Source: Methanosarcina sp. UBA293
GTDB lineage: Archaea > Halobacteriota > Methanosarcinia > Methanosarcinales > Methanosarcinaceae
Length of the DNA stretch: 64,000 bases
NCBI GenBank assembly: GCA_002499445.1
Contig: DALS01000003.1
Location: forward strand, 34,959-98,958
Direction of reading: 5' to 3'
The translations under genes and the position numbers were made by a program. Below the pieces are notes generated by a model. It saw only the letters and a list, made by a program, of their open reading frames with translations, searched no databases and was not told where the DNA came from. Below, in pieces: positions 17,818 to 26,457 of the stretch; the stretch's first letter is position 1, and every line of letters starts with the position of its first letter.

Positions 17818-18141
17818 TTAATGATACTTTCTTCGGTTGAATTCGTAAATAGCATTGTCAACTTTGCTTGAGAGTTCATTCATCCTTTCTTCAATTTTCA
17901 TTCCCGTACTTTCCATGTTGATCTTGAGGGTGCGGTCCTTTGCTTCCATTATATCTTCGAGACTTTGAAGTTTATTGTTTATAGAGATGAGCATAACAGA
18001 CAGCGTTCCTATCAGGACCATAACTGAGAGAATAATTAGGGGATTTGTGGGTTCGTATGCAAACCTTCTAAGCCACTCAAAGGATAGAAGAAAGGATGAC
18101 AGAACCATTACAACAAGAAATATCGTATCTCTAGTCTCCAT
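17818..18141 (-). CDS. Small membrane protein with C-terminal coiled coil
   Basis: 107 residues, not recognised. Two hydrophobic segments (about residues 6-22 and 34-52) are followed by a heptad-like amphipathic tail (INNKLQSLEDIMEAKDRTLK onward, then IEERMNELSSKVDNAIYEF) predicted to form a coiled coil in the cytoplasm. GAGGT lies 6 bases before the ATG, and codon use looks real, so it is probably expressed. Such proteins often act as membrane-bound scaffolds, but nothing shows this here. Confidence 0.65.
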   Translation of the reverse strand: METRDTIFLVVMVLSSFLLSFEWLRRFAYEPTNPLIILSVMVLIGTLSVMLISINNKLQSLEDIMEAKDRTLKINMESTGMKIEERMNELSSKVDNAIYEFNRRKYH

Positions 18142-18586
18142 CGTATACCTCTAACATACCTTTAAAAATTTCCATATATACAAGCTTTCTGTAATATAGC
18201 ATGTTTAATATATATCATGTTTCGAAATTATCAAGCAGAGGGGCTTTTCCGTTAAAGTATTTACTGCTTTTCTATTATTACTTTTTTCTATTCTCTACTA
18301 CTTCTATTTTCATTTTTTTTAAATATATTTAATTTATAATTTTTTTACAAGCTATTTATATGGTCCTAATTCGCTACCTTTAATTATCATTTCTGCGAAA
18401 AAATAGCTAGTATCTCAAAGATACATATAGGAATGTTTAACAACATATTTTCTGCTTTGTAAAATTACAAAAGACATTTTCTAGGTAAAATTATTATATA
18501 TAATGATCAGAAGAAACCGATATAAATACAATATCTGTATAAAGGAATAGAAAAGGCATACTGTTAAGAATCAAGGAGTTTAGTAC
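18142..18586. other. Non-coding spacer
   Basis: 445 very AT-rich bases between divergent genes; several TATA-like stretches, no ORF or RNA recognised. Confidence 0.35.
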
Positions 18587-19480
18587 TTGAGTTCCAGCGA
18601 ACAATCAATTAAAGATTATTTACCTATCCTCTCTATGGGAGGATTAATCCTTATAGTGCAGATTCTTGCGCTATTTTTGTCCATGCCTATGAAAGCTAAT
18701 GAAATGCAAGCTTTTGAAGACCCAACCCAGGTGTCAAATTCCATATATTATGTCATAATGATCCTGGTTTTTACTCTGTTTGTCCTCTTGGCACTTAAGA
18801 AGAATATAAAATGGGTAATCAGCCTCTTTATTTACCTGGCTATAATAACCACTCTCTATTACGTATTCTTCGCTCTATTTACTCTCTTTCCGGCTCTCTC
18901 AGGATTTGAAGCCGTCGCCTCGTTTGTACTATCTGCGGGGATAACAGTATTGCTCTACAAATATCCCGAATGGTACATAGTTGACATTGCAGGGATTTGT
19001 ATTGCAGCCGGGGTCAGTGCTCTGATAGGAATTTCCCTTTCAGTTATACCTGTAATAATACTCCTGCTGCTTCTTGCAATTTACGATGCGATCTCGGTAT
19101 ACAAAACAAAGCATATGATAACTATGGCTGAGGGGATAATGGACCTAAAGCTTCCAATCCTGTTTGTTATTCCAAAAAACTTGAACTATTCTTTCTTACA
19201 GGAAGACTTCAAATCTGGAGAAAAGCGTGAAGCTTTTTTCATGGGGCTTGGAGATGCGGTTATGCCTACTCTGCTTGTAGTTTCAGCAAATGTTTTTATG
19301 ATAAGTAAAGGAATCTCATATCCAGTCATCGGGGCTATCTTGGGTACCCTTGCAGGACATATAGTACTTTCTATCCTGGTAATGAGTGGAAAACCACAGG
19401 CAGGACTTCCCTTTTTGAATTCCGGAGTAATTCTGGGTTTCTTTATTGGTGTTCTGCTATCAGGAGCCTCAATAATGTGA
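18587..19480 (+). CDS. Presenilin/signal-peptide-peptidase family intramembrane aspartyl protease
   Basis: Polytopic membrane protein of 297 residues with about nine hydrophobic segments. The two catalytic aspartates of the family are visible: D167 in LLAIYDAIS (YD motif) and D223 in MGLGDAVMP (GxGD motif). The third motif, PAL, appears in altered form as GLPFLNSG near residue 277. Members cleave transmembrane helices. The start is TTG, supported by AAGGAG eight bases upstream; the next Met (residue 18) would cut into the first helix. It is followed by the HAD phosphatase gene on the same strand. Confidence 0.85.
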   Translation: MSSSEQSIKDYLPILSMGGLILIVQILALFLSMPMKANEMQAFEDPTQVSNSIYYVIMILVFTLFVLLALKKNIKWVISLFIYLAIITTLYYVFFALFTLFPALSGFEAVASFVLSAGITVLLYKYPEWYIVDIAGICIAAGVSALIGISLSVIPVIILLLLLAIYDAISVYKTKHMITMAEGIMDLKLPILFVIPKNLNYSFLQEDFKSGEKREAFFMGLGDAVMPTLLVVSANVFMISKGISYPVIGAILGTLAGHIVLSILVMSGKPQAGLPFLNSGVILGFFIGVLLSGASIM

Positions 19481-19482
19481 AG

Positions 19483-19590
19483 TTAACTTTTTCACTATTT
19501 TTTTGTATTAACTTTCTTCACTACTCTCCTTTATAATACTTTTTTTATGTTAATCTTCTTCACCATCTCTTTTTATGATGCTTATGTTCT
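19483..19590 (+). repeat. Degenerate T-rich direct repeats between the protease and HAD genes
   Basis: Three units beginning TTAACTTT(C)TTCACTA start at 19483, 19508 and 19550; the second and third are about 41 bp each and share the trailing CTCTTTTTATGATGCT-like stretch. The T-richness would also end transcription of the upstream gene. Confidence 0.5.
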
Positions 19591-19640
19591 TTTTTCCGAT
19601 TTTGCAAAGATTTTTTATTTTACAGTATATATCATTTAAT

Positions 19641-20441
19641 ATGCCCAGAAGAATTGCAGTGGTCTTTGACAGTGCAGGAACCCTTCTACATATGTATAGA
19701 GTTGCAAAGGATGCTCGAACCGGGAATATCCTTGAAAATATAGAGAGTACTGCTATTGTCGCGCAAAAGAATGGATGTGGGCTTGTGGTCCTGAATGCCG
19801 AAAGTGATATTATCCTGCGCTCGAGAAAAGATATGTCTTTGTTTGAGTTTATAAGAGAATATGGAGTTTCAATAGGGATAAGCTGCTCAAAAGGAGAGTT
19901 TACCCAGAAAATTGCATGTGAAGTTATAAGAGGAACAGCCCCTAGAATGGGCGATGTACATGATGTGCTGGAGATGGTTACAGTTCGTTGCCCAAATATT
20001 TTTTATCTCGCAGCAGGTTTGATAGTTGACTCAGAGGCTAGAAGTGTCCCATATGTCTTGAGTACAGGCGGAAATGTGTTCAGTACCACGCTACAAACGG
20101 TCCAGACTCTACATGCCATGGAAGTGGATACATATATAGCATCTGGAGATAGTTTATTTGCTCTCACGCAACTAGCTGAGTTCATAAATATCCCCAAGGA
20201 AAGAGTCTTTGCCTTTTCAAACCCCCTGATGAAGGAAAAAATAGTACTTGAACTAAAAAGAAAGTATGAAAAAGTAATCATGGTAGGCGATGGAATTAAT
20301 GACATCTTGGCGTTCAGGGCAGCAGATGTTGGGATAATGACAACCCAGCAAGGTGACAAAAGACCTGAAGAACTTAGAAAATCGGCAGACGTGGTAATTG
20401 ACAACATAATAAAAGTTATAGATATTGTAAAAGCGCTATGA
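19641..20441 (+). CDS. Soluble HAD phosphatase resembling the P-type ATPase phosphorylation domain
   Basis: Cytoplasmic protein of 266 residues. Motif I is VVFDSAGTLL with nucleophile D10; the position of the usual second aspartate is Ala, close to the DKTGT loop of P-type ATPases. Motif II is the serine in YIASGDS, and motif III/IV is MVGDGINDILAF followed by AADVGIMTT, as in ATPase P domains. It therefore is a HAD hydrolase of the soluble P-type-ATPase-like group; substrate unknown. An ORF extends 22 codons upstream but that part is hydrophobic junk translated from the T-rich repeats; MPRRIAVVF is the natural start. Confidence 0.8.
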   Translation: MPRRIAVVFDSAGTLLHMYRVAKDARTGNILENIESTAIVAQKNGCGLVVLNAESDIILRSRKDMSLFEFIREYGVSIGISCSKGEFTQKIACEVIRGTAPRMGDVHDVLEMVTVRCPNIFYLAAGLIVDSEARSVPYVLSTGGNVFSTTLQTVQTLHAMEVDTYIASGDSLFALTQLAEFINIPKERVFAFSNPLMKEKIVLELKRKYEKVIMVGDGINDILAFRAADVGIMTTQQGDKRPEELRKSADVVIDNIIKVIDIVKAL

Positions 20442-20863
20442 TTAATATAAAAGGGGGCATTATAATCAAATTAATGTATCACAACGGGCCGATATAATAA
20501 AATGGACCAGTATGGCATTACTTGTCAATATTAATGGCATGACTGGTCAATGTAATAAAACAAATCAATATAACGCAATGAGTCAATATAACAGGACTAA
20601 ATTATATCCAATATAACAGGACAAAATTAATACTGATTAAGCAAGTTTCACCAGATGAATTTGGCTTTAAGTGTTAACAGTGAAAAAATAATGCGTTACG
20701 TTTAAGAATCTTTACTCTTATGTAGTTGTTGCCCATTTGTGTTAAATTCATTGTTTATATTATTATTCTACTTGCAGTAATTGCTTTTCACTCTTGAGCT
20801 ATACGCCCAGGCAGGCAAGAGCCATTAGAAAGTTTTGCAGCTCATAATTGCGGAGGAACATTC
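20442..20863 (+). repeat. Spacer with degenerate TCAATATAACAGGAC repeats
   Basis: The 422-bp spacer upstream of atwA contains, at about 20524-20629, at least five irregular units built on TCAATATAACNGGAC (TCAATATTAATGGCATGAC, TCAATGTAATAAAACAAA, TCAATATAACGCAATGAG, TCAATATAACAGGACTAA, CCAATATAACAGGACAAA). Unit length drifts between 18 and 24 bp. No ORF runs through. The last 200 bp presumably hold the promoter of the MCR-activation operon (TTTATATTATTATTC at about 20753). Confidence 0.5.
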
Positions 20864-22477
20864 ATGCCAGTATTTATTGAAGTCAAAAATTTAACTGTAG
20901 ATTTCAACGGTCATAAGGCCCTGAAAAACGTAAACTTAAGTATCAACGAAGGGGAAATTGTTGGAGTTCTGGGTAAAAGCGGGTCCGGGAAGACAATTCT
21001 GATGCACGTACTTCGCGGCACAGAATCTTTTGAGAGTATTTCAGGTGAAGTTATTTATCATTTAGCTCGCTGCTCGAAATGTGGTTATATCGATCGGCCC
21101 AGTAAAACAGGCCAAAAGTGCCAGATCTGTGGAGAAACTCTGGAGGCTTTTGAAGCTGATTTTGTAAATCTTTCCCTCTACGATCCAATAAGGAAAGATA
21201 TCACCAAGCGCATAGCTATCATGCTTCAGCGCACCTTTGCCCTTTATGGAGATGAAAGAGTTCTTGTAAACGTCATAAACTCTCTGAATGAGATCGGCTA
21301 TACAGGAAAAGACTCCATGAGAAAAGCGGTTGAACTGCTGGAAGAAGTAAACCTGAGTCACCGCATGATGCATGTCGCAAGAGAGCTTTCAGGCGGAGAA
21401 AAACAAAGGGTTGTGCTTGCAAGACAGCTTGTAAGAAATCCCCTCCTTCTGTTAGCTGATGAGCCTACAGGTACCCTTGATCCCATGACTGCAAAGCTTG
21501 TCCATGATGCCATGCTCAGGGCAGTTAAGAATTATAATATGAGCATGGTTCTGACTTCGCACTGGCCTGAAGTTATTGAACAGATGGCGGATAAAGCTAT
21601 CCTGCTTGAAAACGGAGAAGTAGTCCAGGAAGGGGACCCACTTGAGGTTTCCGCAATTTTTATGCAAAGTTTATCCATGGTGAAGCAAGAAAAGAATGTC
21701 ATGGTCGGGGAACCTATAATCAGAGTAAGGAATCTCTCAAAACGTTATATTTCAGTTGACCGTGGTGTGGTAAGAGCTGTGGATGATATCTCTTTTGATG
21801 TGAGAGAAGGAGAAATCTTTGGGTTGGTTGGGGTAAGCGGAGCAGGCAAAACTACAACCTCAAAGATTCTTATGGGAATTTTACCGCCCACATCAGGAGA
21901 AGTTGAGGTTCGTGTGGGAGATGAATGGGTTGACATGACAAAATTGGGAGTGGAAAATAAAGGAAGGGCAACCAAATATATGGGATTCCTGCATCAGGAA
22001 TACGGGCTTTACACTCACAGCTCCGTAATAGACAACCTCACTGAGTCTATAAGCCTTGATCTGCCTTTTGAACTTGGGGTTAGAAAAGCAATAATCACAC
22101 TCAAGGCTGCTGGCTTTGAGGAAAATAAGGCAAAAGCTATTTTACCCAAAATGACTGAAGAACTGAGTGAAGGGGAGCGGCATAGGATTGCACTTGCACA
22201 GGTTCTGATCAAGGAACCTAGAATTGTCATTATGGATGAGCCTACAGGGACTATGGACCCGATTACCAAAGTTTCGGTGACGAATTCTATCCTGAAAGCC
22301 AGAGAAGAGATAGGGGAAACATTTGTCGTTGTTTCTCATGATATTGATTTTGTAAATGAGATCTGTGACCGTGTAGCACTCATGCGTAACGGGAAGATTG
22401 TGGATATAGGTAGCCCAAAGAACATACTATCTCAACTCACTGAGGAAGAAAGGATAGAAGCTGCAGAAGAAATATAA
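20864..22477 (+). CDS. atwA: Methyl-coenzyme M reductase activation component A2 (double ABC ATPase)
   Basis: ATP-hydrolysing part of the complex that reduces the nickel of F430 in MCR to the active Ni(I) state. The 537-residue soluble protein has two ABC domains: Walker A GKSGSGKTI, LSGGEKQRV and LLADEPTGTLDP in the first; GVSGAGKTT, LSEGERHRI and IMDEPTGTMDP in the second. A zinc-ribbon insert with CSKCGY...CQICGE near residues 69-88 is characteristic of A2. No membrane segment is present. A GGAGGA Shine-Dalgarno lies before the ATG. It heads a seven-gene operon of methanogenesis markers, several of which co-purify with MCR activation complexes. Confidence 0.95.
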   Translation: MPVFIEVKNLTVDFNGHKALKNVNLSINEGEIVGVLGKSGSGKTILMHVLRGTESFESISGEVIYHLARCSKCGYIDRPSKTGQKCQICGETLEAFEADFVNLSLYDPIRKDITKRIAIMLQRTFALYGDERVLVNVINSLNEIGYTGKDSMRKAVELLEEVNLSHRMMHVARELSGGEKQRVVLARQLVRNPLLLLADEPTGTLDPMTAKLVHDAMLRAVKNYNMSMVLTSHWPEVIEQMADKAILLENGEVVQEGDPLEVSAIFMQSLSMVKQEKNVMVGEPIIRVRNLSKRYISVDRGVVRAVDDISFDVREGEIFGLVGVSGAGKTTTSKILMGILPPTSGEVEVRVGDEWVDMTKLGVENKGRATKYMGFLHQEYGLYTHSSVIDNLTESISLDLPFELGVRKAIITLKAAGFEENKAKAILPKMTEELSEGERHRIALAQVLIKEPRIVIMDEPTGTMDPITKVSVTNSILKAREEIGETFVVVSHDIDFVNEICDRVALMRNGKIVDIGSPKNILSQLTEEERIEAAEEI

Positions 22478-22486
22478 ATATGCTGC

Positions 22487-22520
22487 CACCTCTTAGTATA
22501 GAAAATACTAAAATGAGGTG
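22487..22520 (+). promoter_or_regulatory. Hairpin covering the mmp3 translation start
   Basis: CACCTC (22487-22492) pairs with GAGGTG (22515-22520), and TTAGTAT (22493-22499) with ATACTAA (22505-22511), giving a 13-bp stem with a 5-nt loop and one 3-nt bulge. GAGGTG includes the GTG start codon of mmp3 and is itself a perfect Shine-Dalgarno-like sequence. The fold lies 10 bp after the atwA stop and could set the translation level of mmp3 relative to atwA. Confidence 0.5.
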
Positions 22521-24092
22521 CCAATTACGAGTAATGAGATCAGCGTTGAGGTGAATGGGCAAAAGTATGCCTTACCTGCAGGTTCTACCCTTAGAGATGC
22601 CCTTAAAGTTTCCGGAGCCTCTTATATAGCTGGCACAGCGATCGGAATTCTGAAAGAGACTGCTGAGGAAAGGACTGGAATAATCACCGAATACGCTATC
22701 AATACTCCTAGAGGAGAATTCAGGATAGAAATTAAAAATCCTGAATCGCCTTCTGGGAAATTATGGGCTGAGCATTTTAAAGAGTACGAAGGTAGACCTG
22801 TCCACTGGGCAAGCTCTGAAGCTTTGGCTTTCGGACCCTTTGAAGCCGAAATTAAACCTTCGCGTGAGACTAGGACTTTTGAAGTGTATTCAGTGACGTT
22901 TGGAGCAGGAGGCTTTGATCCAAGTAATACTCACCTTATCTTTTCACTTAAAAAACATACTGCGGAATATGGGACTCCTGAAGATGGGATTTTTGCAGAA
23001 GTTGTGACTGGAAGAAATATCTTATCCAGGCTTTCTAGAGAGGATAAAATTCTTAGTATTGAGCCAATTATTGAATGGGAGCAAATCTCTGAAAAGACCT
23101 GCACAACTGATCTCTCTTTCCCGCTTGAAGATGGAAACAGCATATTCACTTATTTTGAGGTAGAGCTCTCCAGAAATGCTCCCAGAGGGGCAGAGCATTT
23201 CTATGCCTTGACCCGTGAAGGAACTCTCAGTGTAGATGTAACTACCAGTTCATTTGTCTCGGACGATGGTCTGAAAGGAGAACCAACTCCTTATGAAAAT
23301 TTCGAGCCGAGACGAGAAGGTGCAATTTCTGTCCGAACAGTTGGATATGGGTTGGGTAGAACATATATTTCCAGAGAGGAACGACCTTCAAGTCTCGTGC
23401 ATTCGGTTGTGGGGCAAGTAACGAAAGGTATTGAGCTTATCAAGCTCGCAGAAAAAGGACAGAAACTCTCGGTTGAAAGTCTTCCCCCCCAAATAGTTCT
23501 TCTTGGACATAGCTTTGAAGAGGCCGAGCCCGTACTTTCTTCTATAGGAGTTGAACTGGTAAAAGACGGATATACTGGAGAGGATGCAGTAATTGTCAGC
23601 CAGGATCCGCCAACGACCCTGGAAATTCTTGGAGAGGCAAAGGTGACTGCGTATGCAGTATCCAGAGCAAAATTGGTTGAAATCGAACTTTACTCTGAAA
23701 ATGCTCCCAAATCCGTGGACTTTTTCCGCCATGCCCTTGAACTTAAGACAAAAACCGTTGGGAAGCTGCCTGTTTATATGATATACGACGACACTTACCT
23801 TTTTAAAACGGAAAAAGAAGTCGTGAAATATAAGGAAATTCTTCCGGAAAATACACCTACTGACAAAGTAGCTGGAGGGGAGATAGGGATTACAAATCAG
23901 GCTGCAAAGAGAATGGGAACTATAGGAGTGAGGCTTGGAGACGACGAGCTTTTTGGGCCCACCGGAGAAAAATTTTCCTCGACTAATATCATTGGCCGGA
24001 TAGTAAATCCTGATAAACTTCTTGATGTCAAAGAAGGCGATGTGATATACGTAACTGAAGTTGTACGCAATAAACTTAAAAGCAATAATTAG
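22518..24092 (+). CDS. mmp3: Methanogenesis marker protein 3
   Basis: 524-residue UPF0288-type protein found in methanogens and part of the MCR activation machinery. The N terminus (ISVEVNGQKYALPAGSTLRD) looks like a small beta-grasp (ThiS-like) domain; the central and C-terminal parts resemble cyclophilin-type folds, e.g. VEIELYSENAPKSVDFFRHA near residue 390. It is soluble, with no membrane segment. The start is provisional: GTG at 22518 has no separate Shine-Dalgarno, because GAGGTG overlaps it; ATT 22524 or ACG 22527 would be at Shine-Dalgarno spacing, and GTG 22551 is another option. Confidence 0.9.
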   Translation: MPITSNEISVEVNGQKYALPAGSTLRDALKVSGASYIAGTAIGILKETAEERTGIITEYAINTPRGEFRIEIKNPESPSGKLWAEHFKEYEGRPVHWASSEALAFGPFEAEIKPSRETRTFEVYSVTFGAGGFDPSNTHLIFSLKKHTAEYGTPEDGIFAEVVTGRNILSRLSREDKILSIEPIIEWEQISEKTCTTDLSFPLEDGNSIFTYFEVELSRNAPRGAEHFYALTREGTLSVDVTTSSFVSDDGLKGEPTPYENFEPRREGAISVRTVGYGLGRTYISREERPSSLVHSVVGQVTKGIELIKLAEKGQKLSVESLPPQIVLLGHSFEEAEPVLSSIGVELVKDGYTGEDAVIVSQDPPTTLEILGEAKVTAYAVSRAKLVEIELYSENAPKSVDFFRHALELKTKTVGKLPVYMIYDDTYLFKTEKEVVKYKEILPENTPTDKVAGGEIGITNQAAKRMGTIGVRLGDDELFGPTGEKFSSTNIIGRIVNPDKLLDVKEGDVIYVTEVVRNKLKSNN

Positions 24093-24258
24093 TAAAACAA
24101 TCGCATAAGTATTCAGCGTACATAATAAGTATAATATCTAAAAGAAGTAATATACGTAAGCACAGTAATAAGTAGCCTTAATTTCACATACATTTAACTA
24201 ATTCACATTTACTGATATATTGCAGGTGAAGTCTCCCGAGACTAAGGAGAGACGAAAT

Positions 24259-24702
24259 ATGACTGAAACGAAAAAAGAAGAGATTACAAAGTATATTGTA
24301 ATCAGTTCGGATAAAGTTCTGCCTTCAGACGCAGCTATGAAAATCTACGAGTCAGAGTTTCCAGTTACGGTAAAGGAGACATGTTTTGGACTTATCGTAT
24401 CAGGAGCCAAAGACGATGTCCAGACAGTGGTCGAAAAAATCCGACAGCTGGATAAAAATCATATTTTTGTAAAGGATAGGGGATTCCCACCAGGAGATGA
24501 GAGGCGTTGCCGCGCAAGTAGGGGTGGAGGTCCACGGCCTGGATTCCACTTCTTAAGGGAAGAGGTGGGAATACTTCCTGCCATAGGGGCTGCACTTGAT
24601 GAACTGGAAGCAAAGGAAAGTATAAAAGAAAAAGGCAGAACGAAGTGCAGGCTTAAAGCTTCTGATCTGAAGAAAGTTATTGAAGAAGAGCTTGCGAGGT
24701 GA
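24259..24702 (+). CDS. mmp6: Methanogenesis marker protein 6
   Basis: 147-residue protein of a family restricted to methanogens and relatives; role unknown, presumed linked to MCR from its place in this operon. Two sequence blocks stand out: a ferredoxin-fold-like start (KYIVISSDKVLPSDAAMKIY) and RGFPPGDERRCRASRGGGPR near residue 87, rich in arginine and glycine, followed by GFHFLREEVGILP. AAGGAGA lies 8 bases before the ATG at 24259, which is preferred to an upstream in-frame TTG at 24220. A 166-bp spacer precedes it. Confidence 0.9.
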   Translation: MTETKKEEITKYIVISSDKVLPSDAAMKIYESEFPVTVKETCFGLIVSGAKDDVQTVVEKIRQLDKNHIFVKDRGFPPGDERRCRASRGGGPRPGFHFLREEVGILPAIGAALDELEAKESIKEKGRTKCRLKASDLKKVIEEELAR

Positions 24703-24706
24703 GTTT

Positions 24707-25210
24707 TTGGTAAAGGTTTTCATTTATCCAATAAATAGTCTTATTCTGGCAGACCTGGTTGAACGTTTCGGGCACAAACCCCTTACCATGATGAGCCAGA
24801 TCCGAGAAAAAGTTACAAGCCTCAGTCTGGATTCTCCTCCTATAAATATTACTCCTGAAGACCCTAAGTTGGGGCTTAAATATGCTGCAATTGAAGTGCC
24901 GGCTGGAGTAAGGGGAAGGATGGCGTTAATAGGCCCTCTTATAGAACAAACAGAAGCTGCAATTATAGTTGAAAACCCGCCTACTGACTTTGGCTGTGTG
25001 GGTTGTAACCGCACAAATGAGCTGACGAAGTATCTGATCCGCTCAAAAGGTGTTCCTGTACTCGAGGTAAAGTATCCAGACTCCGACGAGGAAGCCCGTG
25101 ATTTCGTAAACAAAATAGCAGCATTTCTGGAATCTTTGCCTAAGGAAAAAACTGAAACCGAGGAAAAGGCGAAAGAAGAAGAATCGGCAGAAAAGGAGGA
25201 CAAGGAATGA
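24707..25210 (+). CDS. mmp5: Methanogenesis marker protein 5
   Basis: 167-residue protein (DUF2112 type), methanogen-specific. It begins VKVFIYPINSLILADLVERFGH and contains FGCVGCNRTNEL near residue 98, a CxxC that could bind metal or take part in redox chemistry. The last 25 residues are a Glu/Lys-rich tail. Start chosen at TTG 24707: GAGGTGA (overlapping the mmp6 stop) is just upstream, and an earlier TTG at 24680 lies inside mmp6. Its stop overlaps the mmp15 ATG by 4 bp, so translation is coupled. Confidence 0.9.
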   Translation: MVKVFIYPINSLILADLVERFGHKPLTMMSQIREKVTSLSLDSPPINITPEDPKLGLKYAAIEVPAGVRGRMALIGPLIEQTEAAIIVENPPTDFGCVGCNRTNELTKYLIRSKGVPVLEVKYPDSDEEARDFVNKIAAFLESLPKEKTETEEKAKEEESAEKEDKE

Positions 25211-26454
25211 GCGCTGAAGAATCTTCGCTTGTCAAGATTGCACTGGTATCCTGCGGCTCTGAGTATGCCGGAGTTCAGCCCGAATTTGAAGAAGCCGCAG
25301 CTAAAGTAAATGCAAAATTTATTTATCCTGAAATTGATGTTGCATTCGTAGATACTATAGGCAGGGATTTCGGGCTTGAGGTTGCGAGTGGAGACCTGAG
25401 GCTTATGATGGCCCGGGCAAAGGCTGTTGTTGAAGGCATAACTAATGCTGATGGAGTTTTTATCACTACCTGTTTCCGCTGTGCCGAAGGAGCTATTGTA
25501 CGGAATGAAGTCAGGAGGTACATCCATGAGCACTCCAACATTCCGGTAATCAGTTATTCATTTACCGAAAGTACAAGTGCAGGTACCTTGCTTACTCGTC
25601 TGGAAGCTCTTACTACAATTGTCAGACGCAGGCACCTTCTTACAAGGGAAATTCAGACCGGACTGACTGCAGGAATAGATTCAGGGTCAACAACCACAAA
25701 AGCCGTGATAATGAGGGACAACAAAATAATAGGCAAGGGCTGGGTGCCCACAACAAAAGTCCTTGAAAGTGCTGAAGAAGCTTACTCTATTGCCCTGAAA
25801 GAAGCCGGAGTTTCCAGGGAAGAAATTCAGGCTTTGGGTACGACCGGATACGGACGATTTCTTATAGGCAACAGTTTTAAAGCCCAGCTTATCCAGGAAG
25901 AGATTACTGTTAACTCAAAAGGAGCCGTCTACCTTGCTGACAAGCAGAAAGGCAATGCAACAGTTATTGATATAGGCGGTATGGACAACAAGGCAATCTC
26001 GGTTCAGGATGGAATTCCTGGAATGTTCACAATGGGTGGGATTTGCGCAGGCGCCTCAGGACGTTTCTTTGAAATGATTGCAAAGCGGCTTGGTGTGGAT
26101 ATCACCGAACTGGGAGACCTGGCAGTCAAAGGCATGCATGAAAATGTATCCATGAACAGCTACTGTATAGTTTTTGGAACCCAATCTCTTGTAAATTCCC
26201 TTGCAAAAGGAGCAACTCCTGAAGATGTGGCTGCTGCAGCCTGTTATAGTGTAGTAGAACAGATCTACGAGCAGCAATTGCAGGAAGTGGATGTTAAAGA
26301 GCCGCTGATTCTTGTAGGCGGGTCATCACTAATTGCAGGAGTCCCAAAAGCTCTCGGAGAGCTTCTCAAGATCGATGTCCTTGTGCCCGAGAACTCACAC
26401 TTGATAGGAGCAGTAGGAGCAGCTTTGCTTGTTTCAGGCTTTGTGGAGGAGTGA
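25207..26454 (+). CDS. mmp15: Methanogenesis marker protein 15, BadF/BadG-type ATPase
   Basis: 415 residues. Residues 1-150 are a methanogen-specific domain (KIALVSCGSEYAGVQPEFEE). The rest is an ASKHA ATPase of the 2-hydroxyacyl-CoA dehydratase activator family: phosphate loop AGIDSGSTTTKAVI near residue 156, VIDIGGMDNKAI near 256. Both cysteines that hold the bridging [4Fe-4S] cluster in such activators appear to be kept, in GGICAGASGRFFE and SYCIVFGTQS. In known relatives ATP-driven electron transfer lowers the redox potential of an electron; a similar role in low-potential reduction for MCR is inference. AGGAGG precedes the ATG. Confidence 0.9.
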   Translation: MSAEESSLVKIALVSCGSEYAGVQPEFEEAAAKVNAKFIYPEIDVAFVDTIGRDFGLEVASGDLRLMMARAKAVVEGITNADGVFITTCFRCAEGAIVRNEVRRYIHEHSNIPVISYSFTESTSAGTLLTRLEALTTIVRRRHLLTREIQTGLTAGIDSGSTTTKAVIMRDNKIIGKGWVPTTKVLESAEEAYSIALKEAGVSREEIQALGTTGYGRFLIGNSFKAQLIQEEITVNSKGAVYLADKQKGNATVIDIGGMDNKAISVQDGIPGMFTMGGICAGASGRFFEMIAKRLGVDITELGDLAVKGMHENVSMNSYCIVFGTQSLVNSLAKGATPEDVAAAACYSVVEQIYEQQLQEVDVKEPLILVGGSSLIAGVPKALGELLKIDVLVPENSHLIGAVGAALLVSGFVEE

Positions 26455-26457
26455 GAA

